Of a stretch of DNA of 40,262 nt, positions 1 through 6,256 are shown piece after piece. The stretch is taken from positions 318 to 40,579 of the forward strand of contig RJMB01000034.1 in assembly GCA_003725585.1 (NCBI GenBank), written 5' to 3'. Under the pieces are notes generated by a model. That model saw nothing but the letters and a program-made list of their open reading frames with translations. It ran no database searches and was not told where the DNA came from. The first letter of the stretch is position 1. Every line of letters begins with the position of its first letter. Made by a program: the position numbers and the translations under genes. This DNA comes from Halostreptopolyspora alba. Lineage in GTDB: Bacteria; Actinomycetota; Actinomycetes; Streptosporangiales; Streptosporangiaceae.

Positions 1-75
1 CTCCACGGCGGAGGTGGGGACCGAGGCTCCGTTTTCGAACTGATCGGTACACCCGAGCCGGGCGAGTGGCAGTGA
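1..75 (+). CDS. C-terminal end of an unidentified protein (partial)
   Basis: The first 75 bases read as 24 codons followed by TGA, ending in VFELIGTPEPGEWQ. Composition and codon use look coding, but the piece is too short to assign to a family. The start lies outside the window. The 121 bases between this stop and the next start hold no other gene that I can see. Confidence 0.35.
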   Translation, partial: LHGGGGDRGSVFELIGTPEPGEWQ

Positions 76-196
76 GCCCAGAAAACACCACTCGGGCGTG
101 GCCGGTGGTTGAGGACGCGTCGCGACGTGGTTGCTTTGGGCCGCGAACACCGAGAGGCTTCTCGGAAGGGATCCGACCTCGGAAGGAGCGGTTCGC

Positions 197-832
197 GTGG
201 CTGGCAGCAGGATCGAGAGATCACGGGCGCTGTGGGACCGGCTCGCCCAGCGCTACGACCGCAGCATCCGGCCCGCCGAGGTGGTGCTGTTGCAGGACGG
301 GCGGCGTTGGGCGTGCCAACACGCGCGGGGCCGCACACTCGAGATCGGTATCGGGACCGGGCGCAACCTGTCCGAGTACCCGGACGATGTCGAGCTGACC
401 GGTCTGGACCTGAGTCCCGAGATGATGGCGATCGCTCGGCGGCGGGCGGCTGATCTGGGGCGGCAGGTGGAGTTGCGGGAGGGGGACGCGACCGATCTGG
501 GATGGCCGGAGGCCACTTTCGATTCCGTTGTCGTCACCCTGACGCTGTGCAGTGTTCCCGACGACGCGGCCACCATCCGGGAGGCGGCTCGGGTACTGGT
601 TCCCGGGGGACGGCTGGTCCTGCTGGAACATGTCGGCAGCGACCGGCGCGTCCCGCGCGCCGTGGAACGGCTGTTCGACCCGTTGAGCCGCCGGATGATG
701 GAGGACCATCTGCTGCGCGAACCGGAGCCCCACGTGCGCGCGGCCGGTTTGCGTATTGTCCATGCGGAGAGGCGCAAACTCGGCGTGGTCTCCCGTGTCC
801 TGGCGGAGAAGCCCCCCGTCGAGGCGCGCTAG
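197..832 (+). CDS. class I SAM-dependent methyltransferase
   Basis: A 211-residue Rossmann-fold methyltransferase of the UbiE/Methyltransf_11 type, probably cytoplasmic and acting on a small molecule. The SAM-binding motif I is LEIGIGTGRN near residue 45, followed by the acidic end of strand 2 (LTGLDLSPEMM) and a motif II/III region (VVTLTLCSVPDDAATIREAARVL, split here as a strand plus helix) with GGRLVLLEH after it. I chose GTG at 197 because GGAAGGAG lies 8 bases upstream; the longer frame from ATG 131 has no good ribosome site and adds residues without similarity. The substrate cannot be told from the sequence. It stands alone, with 243 bases to the next gene. Confidence 0.85.
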   Translation: MAGSRIERSRALWDRLAQRYDRSIRPAEVVLLQDGRRWACQHARGRTLEIGIGTGRNLSEYPDDVELTGLDLSPEMMAIARRRAADLGRQVELREGDATDLGWPEATFDSVVVTLTLCSVPDDAATIREAARVLVPGGRLVLLEHVGSDRRVPRAVERLFDPLSRRMMEDHLLREPEPHVRAAGLRIVHAERRKLGVVSRVLAEKPPVEAR

Positions 833-1075
833 TGTCCGCGCGTTCGGTGGCAGGCCGGCGTCGTCGGTCGCGGTGGGGTGGGGTGGGCACGTCGCCGGTT
901 TGGGGAACGGGGGGTGTGGGCCGCGGCGCGGCCTCCTCGAGAGCGCGCCGTACCCACCCTCATAATTGGGCCGGTCCCCACCCTGGCTGGGTCAGCTGCC
1001 GCCGGGACCGGTCCGAGCGGCGGCCGTCCGGGGAGGGGCGCTCGCCCGGGCGGAAACACAGAAACGAGGAAGCCA

Positions 1076-1762
1076 ATGACGACGGTCACGGTCTGGTCGG
1101 ACATCCACTGCCCTTGGGCGGCGGTCGCGGTGCACCGGATGCGTGAGGCCCGCCACGCCGACGGGGCCTCGGTGCTGTTCGACCAGCGGCCCTGGCCGCT
1201 GGAACTGGTCAACGGGCAGGGGATCCCCTACGACATCGTGTCGGTGGAGGCCGCGGTGCTGGCCAACCACGAGCCGGATCTCTTCGGCGCCTTTTCGGCC
1301 GACTCCCGGCCCTCGACGTCGATGCCGGCCTTCGAGCTGATCGCGGCGGCGCGGCGGGTCCAGGGCACGCGCGCCGCCGAGGACGTCGATTACCACGTGC
1401 GGCGCGCGTTCTTCCGTGACGGTGTGGACATCAGTATCCGCTCGGGCCTGCGGCGGGTGCTGGAGAACGCGGCCGAGGCCCACCCGCACCTGGCCGTCGA
1501 GGACATCCTCGGGGCCTGGGACAACGAGCCGGTGCGCGCCGACGTGCTGGCCGACTACCGGCGCAGCACGGAACTGCCGATCCAGGGGAGCCCGCAGGTT
1601 TTCTGGCCCGATGGCACGACGTCGCACAACCCCGGTATGACCGACCACGAATGGGTTCGCGGCATCCCCCGGATCCGCACGGCCGACCCGGAGGCGCCGC
1701 TGCGTCTGCTGCGTGAGCGCGCGGCTCCCGCCACCGAGGTGTCGCCGGCCCCGTCCCACTGA
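1076..1762 (+). CDS. DsbA/FrnE-family thioredoxin-fold protein
   Basis: A 228-residue protein of the DsbA-like/2-hydroxychromene-2-carboxylate isomerase family. The N-terminal strand VTVWSDIHCPWA carries the usual CPxx position at Cys12, but the second cysteine of CPWC is Ala, so it cannot form the normal intramolecular disulfide. The conserved cis-Pro region is seen late (IQGSPQVFWPDG). No signal peptide is visible, so it should be cytoplasmic, as FrnE-type proteins are. ATG 1076 follows GAGGAAGCC; upstream frame extension is GC-rich and non-conserved in look. It is convergent with the isochorismatase-fold gene, with a hairpin between them. Function may be glutathione/mycothiol-type isomerase or oxidoreductase; unsettled. 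Confidence 0.8.
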   Translation: MTTVTVWSDIHCPWAAVAVHRMREARHADGASVLFDQRPWPLELVNGQGIPYDIVSVEAAVLANHEPDLFGAFSADSRPSTSMPAFELIAAARRVQGTRAAEDVDYHVRRAFFRDGVDISIRSGLRRVLENAAEAHPHLAVEDILGAWDNEPVRADVLADYRRSTELPIQGSPQVFWPDGTTSHNPGMTDHEWVRGIPRIRTADPEAPLRLLRERAAPATEVSPAPSH

Positions 1763-1771
1763 CCCCTGTTA

Positions 1772-1792
1772 CCGGGGCCATTGGAGCCCCGG
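1772..1792. terminator. hairpin terminator between convergent genes
   Basis: CCGGGGC (1772-1778) pairs perfectly with GCCCCGG (1786-1792) across a 7-base loop, 10 bases after the stop of the DsbA-like gene and ahead of the 3' end of the opposing gene. No T-run follows, as is common in high-GC actinomycetes. Confidence 0.6.
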
Positions 1793-1873
1793 CGGGTGGG
1801 CGGTGAACCCGCGCGGGCCCCGGTGGGTGAGAGTGGCTGTTGGGCGTGGCCGGATGCCGTCACCCGTGGCCGG

Positions 1874-2482
1874 TCACGTGCCCAGGGCGTCCAGGGCTTC
1901 CCTGGCGGTGAGGGTGCCCGTGGTCGTGATGTCCATGTTGGCCAGCGCGGCCTGGTGGGCCGAGTCCTCGGCGGCGGCCACGCAGTCCTTGACCACATAG
2001 ACGAAGTAGCCCAGATCCGTGGCGTGGCGCGCGGTCTGCTCCACGGTCAGATTGGTGGCCACCCCGGTGAGAAGCAGGGTGTCCCGGCCGTGCCGATCCA
2101 GCCACGCCGGCAGGTCGTTACCGGCCATCCCGGACACCTTCTGGTTGTCCACGACCCGGTCGGAGCCGGTGAGCGGCGGCATCTCCTGGATGATCGCGGA
2201 GCCCGGAGCGTCGGGGCGGAAGGACTCCCCGGCCTGGGCCACCGCGGAGATCAGCCCGGTGTTGCGGACCAGCAGGCCCCCGTCCTCGGGGATAGTGAAA
2301 CGGGTGTAGACGATGGGCACTCCGGCCTGCTGCGCACCCTGGTGGAAGCGCGCGGCCCGCTCCACCACCCCGCTGGCGGCCACGGGACCGCTGAGCATGT
2401 CGGCGAAGAAGCCCTCGGGTTTGATGACGTTGACGATCCAGTGCAACCCCAGGACCGCCGTGCGTTGGGGGTCGAAGCTCAT
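1874..2482 (-). CDS. isochorismatase-fold protein lacking catalytic residues
   Basis: A 202-residue cysteine-hydrolase (isochorismatase-like) fold: N-terminal strand AVLGLHWIV, middle Lys strand (DNQKVSGMAG) and the cis-peptide/nucleophile strand LLTGVATNLTVEQTARHA. In active members the residues are Asp, Lys and Cys; here the Asp position is His14, Lys115 is kept, and the Cys position is Thr146 (codon ACC). The rest of the fold is well preserved, including the C-terminal NMDITTTGTLTAREALDAL, which argues against simple decay. ATG 2482 is used; GTG 2500 is an alternative. It stands alone on the minus strand. It may bind rather than hydrolyse a ligand, or use another chemistry; substrate unknown. 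Confidence 0.8.
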   Translation of the reverse strand: MSFDPQRTAVLGLHWIVNVIKPEGFFADMLSGPVAASGVVERAARFHQGAQQAGVPIVYTRFTIPEDGGLLVRNTGLISAVAQAGESFRPDAPGSAIIQEMPPLTGSDRVVDNQKVSGMAGNDLPAWLDRHGRDTLLLTGVATNLTVEQTARHATDLGYFVYVVKDCVAAAEDSAHQAALANMDITTTGTLTAREALDALGT

Positions 2483-2704
2483 AGCGCCCGAGCCTCGCAC
2501 AGCGGCGCCTCCGCGTCATCTCGAGCGCGTGTGGCTCGGAGGTGGCCGGATGAGGCCACACCTCGGCATCACGGATGGTGCCCTGCCGGGAACCATGCTC
2601 CGCGAGTCGCCCATCGCAACGGGGCGTGATGGAGTACGTACGCGCGTGCTCGCGAGGCCCAGCGAGTCGGCGGCCCCTCGGACCGCCCCCTTTCGAGGAG
2701 GAGC

Positions 2705-3346
2705 ATGCTCACCGTCCTGACCGGAACCGGGCTCTCGGCCGCGGCCGGGATCAACGCCTACATTCCCCTGCTCCTGGTCGGGCTGGTCGCGCGGTTCACC
2801 GACCTGCTCCCCATCGGGGCGGGGTGGCAGTGGCTGGAGCACCCGGTCACCCTGGTCGCACTGACGGTGCTGCTGTGCGTCGAGTTCCTCGCGGACAAGT
2901 TCCCCGTGGTGGACAGCGTCAACGACGTGGTGCAGACGGTCGTACGCCCCACCTCCGGCGGCATCACCTTCGGCGCGGGGGCCTCCTCGGTCACGCTCGA
3001 GGAGGTGGCCACACTCGGGGAGGCGGCGAGCGGTGACGGCTCACTCTGGCCGATCGTCTCCGGTGTGGTGATCGCGTTCGCTCTCCACATCGTCAAGTCA
3101 CTGGCACGGCCGTTGATCAACGCGGTCACCGCCGGCGTCGGCGGGGCGGTGACCAGCATCGCCGAGGACGTCTCCAGTCTGGTCCTGGCCGCGCTCGCGA
3201 TCCTCATCCCGATCGTGGTCCTGCTGTTCGTCCCGGCGTTCGTGTTCCTCGTTGTCTGGCTGGTGCGGACGCGCAGGAGGCGCAAGCGCGCGAAGGCGAC
3301 CCAACGGGAGGGCGCCGGTACCGCGCCCCACCCCTGGACCTCCTGA
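2705..3346 (+). CDS. DUF4126 family membrane protein
   Basis: A 213-residue integral membrane protein. The N-terminus (TGTGLSAAAGINAYIPLLLVGLVARF) is the usual opening of DUF4126, followed by the family-typical EFLADKFPVVDSVNDVVQTVVRP-like stretch around residues 60-83, two to three further hydrophobic segments (about 115-135 and 160-195) and a basic cytoplasmic tail rich in Arg/Lys. A strong ribosome site, GAGGAGG, ends 4 bases ahead of ATG 2705. Function of the family is not known. No partner gene lies next to it. Confidence 0.85.
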   Translation: MLTVLTGTGLSAAAGINAYIPLLLVGLVARFTDLLPIGAGWQWLEHPVTLVALTVLLCVEFLADKFPVVDSVNDVVQTVVRPTSGGITFGAGASSVTLEEVATLGEAASGDGSLWPIVSGVVIAFALHIVKSLARPLINAVTAGVGGAVTSIAEDVSSLVLAALAILIPIVVLLFVPAFVFLVVWLVRTRRRRKRAKATQREGAGTAPHPWTS

Positions 3347-3630
3347 GAGGGTATATACGGAACCGTCACGGAGTCCGCGCCGGCGTCCTGCTTGGACACC
3401 ACGTCCGACATTGTCACCGGTCTGGCGACCGGCGGGGCCAAGTTTCCATTCGAGCTCCGTTTCATGTACGAAGCTCCGAGCAAGCACACCGCCGCGGAGC
3501 ACGCCGTGCAGTTCTCCGGCGGGTCGGTACCGTCACCGGAGCCGCATGAGGCCACCACAGCCATCGCTTGGTGAGGCCAACCCCGAACCACCGAGGTGGA
3601 CAGCGTCACCCCTGGAGCCGTTCATCTGGA
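3347..3630. other. intergenic stretch without a supported gene
   Basis: This 284-base stretch separates the DUF4126 gene from the converging AraC gene. A 60-codon open frame at 3392-3574 has no recognisable ribosome site or family signature and I do not accept it as a gene. I see no clear terminator. It marks the left edge of the catabolic block. Confidence 0.4.
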
Positions 3631-4584
3631 TTAGCACCGGCTTCGAAACTCGCCTGGCGTGAGACCGAAGGCGCTCTTAAACAGCCGGGAGAAGTGTGAC
3701 GGGTCGGACAGGCCCCATCGTGTTCCGATGGCCGAGACTGGCTTGTGTGAGTTGTGCGCGGCCGCTAGGTCACGCCGGCACCTTTCCAGGCGGCGTTGTC
3801 GGATCCAGCCGCTGACGCCGACGCCAGTGGTGGCGAAGAGCTTCTGCAGGTAGCTCTCCGAGATGTGATGGGCGGCGGCTATCGACGCGGGACTGAGGTT
3901 CGGATCGGACAGGTGCTGGTCGATGAAAAACCTGATGTCGGAGAGCAGGATGTTGTGCCGGGTGGTGGGTGTCCGTGCCGCCCCATTCGCCAGTTCAGCG
4001 GAGAAGGCCGCGGCGAGGACGTCGAGTACGGCGTCGCCGAGATGGGTCCCGACTGTCGCGTCCGTGGCGTCCAGCACCTGCCGGAGTCCGATGAGGAACG
4101 GGAACACGACGGCTCCCACGCCGCTGTCGCCCGAGATTGTTCTGGCGCTGAGTCGTGCCATCTGGCCGAGCGGCACGGGCAACAGCGGTCGAGGGATCAT
4201 CACCACGAGCATCCGGTAGTCCGTGCGGAATTCGAGCTCGTAGCAGCGGGTGGTGTCGTAGACCGCGAAATCGCCGGGGCCGAGTTCAGCCGCGCGGGTG
4301 TCCTGCCGCACGACGCCGGTACCCGAGATCTGCAACCCGATCTTGTAGTATTCGGCGGGCGCGTTGCCGACCACCCGGCGGCTTCGCGTGACGGCGTGGG
4401 GTACTCCGGCGACTTCGCTGAGCTGGATCTGCCCGACCTTGTTTGAGGTGATCGACGCGTAGAAGGTCTGCTCCTCGGCGGGCGGGCGGGCGACCAGCGG
4501 GACGAATGTGGACGAGATCGCCTGCTGGTAGGCGTCGAACCGTTCGCGCACCGGGAGCGTCGCCGTGTCGAAGGACGTAGGCAT
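3631..4584 (-). CDS. AraC-family regulator, FeaR-like
   Basis: A 317-residue transcription regulator. Residues about 30-190 form the cupin-like AraC binding domain seen in FeaR-type proteins (for example LGPGDFAVYDTTRCYELEF), and the C-terminal hundred residues hold two helix-turn-helix units (SPASIAAAHHISESYLQKLF and ALSDPSHFSRLFKSAFG-like). FeaR controls phenylethylamine breakdown in E. coli; neighbouring amine oxidase and aldehyde dehydrogenase genes fit a similar role, which is inference. I chose ATG 4584 because AAGGAGG lies just upstream, within the longer frame. A perfect CRP-type site overlaps this ribosome site. It lies 55 bases behind the TetR gene on the same strand, so the two may be co-transcribed. 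Confidence 0.85.
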   Translation of the reverse strand: MPTSFDTATLPVRERFDAYQQAISSTFVPLVARPPAEEQTFYASITSNKVGQIQLSEVAGVPHAVTRSRRVVGNAPAEYYKIGLQISGTGVVRQDTRAAELGPGDFAVYDTTRCYELEFRTDYRMLVVMIPRPLLPVPLGQMARLSARTISGDSGVGAVVFPFLIGLRQVLDATDATVGTHLGDAVLDVLAAAFSAELANGAARTPTTRHNILLSDIRFFIDQHLSDPNLSPASIAAAHHISESYLQKLFATTGVGVSGWIRQRRLERCRRDLAAAHNSHKPVSAIGTRWGLSDPSHFSRLFKSAFGLTPGEFRSRC

Positions 4585-4593
4585 ACGCACCTC

Positions 4594-4613
4594 CTTGTGA
4601 TGCATATCACAAG
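4594..4613. promoter_or_regulatory. CRP-type palindrome overlapping the AraC ribosome site
   Basis: CTTGTGATGCATATCACAAG has perfect 8-base arms around GCAT. Inside it is TGTGA-N6-TCACA (4596-4611), an exact match to the CRP-family consensus. Its left arm overlaps the Shine-Dalgarno sequence of the AraC-type gene, 10 to 29 bases upstream of its ATG, a position that suits repression. It could equally be the site of one of the local regulators. Confidence 0.6.
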
Positions 4614-4635
4614 AAGTGTCTATCCATATGGAAAG

Positions 4636-4651
4636 CTTGTCAATAGGATAG
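4636..4651 (+). promoter_or_regulatory. copy 1 of a motif shared by the TetR and AraC upstream regions
   Basis: The sequence CTTGTCAATAGGATAG straddles the end of the TetR gene, about 50 bases upstream of the AraC start. It matches CTTGTCAGTTGGATAA, read on the minus strand at 5253-5268 upstream of the TetR gene, at 13 of 16 positions. An outer CTATCC (4620-4625) also mirrors GGATAG (4646-4651). Binding by the local TetR protein is an inference. Confidence 0.35.
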
Positions 4652-5242
4652 TTTTACGGCTTCCAGTACCTCACGGAGCTTGCGCACGTGGCGCCGTGTG
4701 CTCTCGTCGTCGCCGACGGTCAGCTGCTGCATCACAAGACCGTCGAGCGTGGCGTAGACGAGGTGGGAGAGCGCCTCATCGTCAATGCCCAGGTTCCGCA
4801 GTCCCTCTCGGGACGCGGCTCGGTAGGTCTCGTACAGCTTCCTTGTCAGCGGGACGAGCTCGGGGCGCCGTCGGGACTCGAGCAGCAGCTCGTACTGGAA
4901 CGCTTGCATGTCCGGATTGCTGGTGACGAGCTCGGTGAGGTCGTCAACGAAGTCCTCGACCCGCGCCGTCGTCGCCCGAAGTGACGACGCTTCGATGCTG
5001 CGGTCGATGGCGTAGGCGAGCGCCTCGGCCAGAAGCGCGTCGCGCGAGCCGAAATGGTGGGCGACCAGTCCGTGCGTCACGCCCGCCTCCTTGGCGACGG
5101 CACGATAGGTCAGGTCGCGCAGGCCGGCGTTGGCCACGACGTGGATGGCCGCGTTGAGTAGCGCTTCCCGGCCCGCGCCGTAGCCCGGTCGGGTCCTGGG
5201 CGCGTTCGCGTCGGCGGGCTCGCGAGATGTCATGGCGCTCAT
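4640..5242 (-). CDS. TetR-family transcriptional regulator
   Basis: A 200-residue TetR repressor. The DNA-binding head spans about residues 25-70 (REALLNAAIHVVANAG, then the recognition helices LTYRAVAKEAGVTHGLVAHHF with GSRDALLAEAL). The C-terminal all-helical part (about 80-200) resembles the TetR_C_6 / BetI-like ligand domain. ATG 5242 is used; ATG 5233 and TTG 5260 are possible. No clear ribosome site is visible, so translation may be leaderless. A 6-4-6 inverted repeat lies just upstream. It is followed at 55 bases by the AraC-type gene and faces away from the aldehyde dehydrogenase operon, so it probably regulates itself and the neighbouring catabolic genes. Confidence 0.85.
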   Translation of the reverse strand: MSAMTSREPADANAPRTRPGYGAGREALLNAAIHVVANAGLRDLTYRAVAKEAGVTHGLVAHHFGSRDALLAEALAYAIDRSIEASSLRATTARVEDFVDDLTELVTSNPDMQAFQYELLLESRRRPELVPLTRKLYETYRAASREGLRNLGIDDEALSHLVYATLDGLVMQQLTVGDDESTRRHVRKLREVLEAVKLSY

Positions 5243-5256
5243 TCTAGAACTTTTAT

Positions 5257-5272
5257 CCAACTGACAAGTTGG
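5257..5272. promoter_or_regulatory. probable TetR operator
   Basis: CCAACT-GACA-AGTTGG is a perfect 6-base inverted repeat with a 4-base centre, 15 bases upstream of the TetR ATG. The minus-strand TTGTCA inside it could also act as a -35 element. This is the usual place for an autoregulatory TetR site; binding is not shown. Confidence 0.5.
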
Positions 5273-5284
5273 TTCGGTTCGCTG

Positions 5285-5564
5285 TCATGCCCTTCGGGTG
5301 AACGCGGGGGCAGCGGTACACGAACCGTCGATCGCTGTACGCACCTGTTCCCATGAAAGGGCGCCGAGCGGGTCGGAAATTGGATAGCCAGCTGGAACGA
5401 GAGCAACGCGCGGGCTGCCGGCCATGCGCTCGTGCCAGGGGGAGAGGTATGCGCGTCTCGTGCTCACGGTCCCCACAGCCGCGACGGGCGACTTTCGCAC
5501 CCGCCTGGATCGAAGAGAGGCTAGGTTCCGGCGTTCCCACATGTGCCGGCGGTGCTGTCCCACG
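5285..5564. other. no intact gene; possible decayed coding sequence
   Basis: No frame here is convincing as a working gene. On the minus strand, about 5285-5450 reads PRVALVPAGYPISDPLGALS with neighbouring coding-like residues and ends at TGA, which could be the end of a lost regulator such as a LysR effector domain; this is a weak guess. The stretch precedes the ferredoxin remnant and seems part of the same wreckage. Confidence 0.3.
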
Positions 5565-5874
5565 CTGCACACGGAACGTTTCGTCGCGCCGACCGGAGCG
5601 AACTGGTGAACACGGCGTTCGACGTCGTGCTCGCTCGATCCGGCACCGTCATACACGTCAGCGAACACCGGACCGTGCACGACGCTGTCCGCGAACACGG
5701 AGAGCCCGCCCTTTCCTCATGCGCGGAAGGACTGTGCGGCACCTGCGAAACAGTGGTCCTCGACGGCGAGCCCGACTACCGGGACACCGTGCTCGCCGAC
5801 GAGGAAAAGCAGCGCGGTGCATAATGATCTGCCTATCCCGCTGTACCGGCGATCGGCTGGTGCTGGACCCGTGA
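5565..5874 (+). pseudogene. frameshifted 2Fe-2S ferredoxin domain of a VanB/phthalate-dioxygenase-type reductase
   Basis: The 2Fe-2S domain is clear: FDVVLARSGTVIHV, then SSCAEGLCGTCETVVLDGEP with the C-x4-C-x2-C cluster, DYRDTVLADEEKQ, and the closing MICLSRC...RLVLDP with the fourth Cys. The parts lie in different frames: the linker piece LHTERF (5565-5609) is in one frame, the cluster in a second (to the stop at 5822-5824), and the C-terminal piece MICLSRCTGDRLVLDP in a third, ending at TGA 5872-5874. The FMN and NAD domains that should precede it are missing. It is the remnant of an electron-transfer partner of a Rieske oxygenase that is no longer present, so it is unlikely to function. 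Confidence 0.75.
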
Positions 5875-6256
5875 CACGCTCGGAAGCGGTCCGCTCCAAC
5901 CGGGATCACCACCGCGGTCTCCGTCGGCGACGAGGTGTACCTCGACGACCCCGGCGTTCGTGCCTTCGCGCAGCTCCCGAGCCGGTTCCGCGGACATCCC
6001 GACCTATGAGGATCTCTCGCGGCCCTGGGTCCCTTCTCACGCTCCCCGCACTCCGAGCACGCTGCCGAACTCGGCACGTTGCTCCACTGAGCACGCACGC
6101 TCACGACCAGGCGTCGACCTGTCCGAGCTGACGTCGCCAGTGCGGGATCCGTCAACTCCTGTACCGCCGTGTCCAATGTGCGGAGTCCGTGGTGCGGGGA
6201 GAGTGACTGGGCAGCGCAAGGTGACACCCGTCACTGAGAACTTCGGAGGCACCTTG
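5875..6256. other. decayed coding sequence and leader of the aldehyde dehydrogenase gene
   Basis: The plus strand at 5912-6010 reads ITTAVSVGDEVYLDDPGVRA then FAQLPSRFRGHPDL and stops; about 6010-6093 continues in another frame with ALGPFSRSPHSEHAAELGTL. The pieces look like one coding sequence broken by a frameshift, but I do not recognise the family. Just ahead of the aldehyde dehydrogenase lies GTGAC-ACCC-GTCAC (6221-6234), a short palindrome that could be an operator. Confidence 0.35.

Noticed and set aside
3392-3574. Sixty-codon open frame after the DUF4126 gene
   Set aside because: No ribosome site, no family signature and no clear bias; kept as intergenic.
2758-3609. Minus-strand open frame of 283 codons
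   Set aside because: Lies over the DUF4126 gene, which has a strong ribosome site and a clear family pattern.
3347-3660. Left attachment site matching the tRNA-Arg 3' end
   Set aside because: By eye I found no copy of the T-arm and acceptor sequence at the left edge of the catabolic block.
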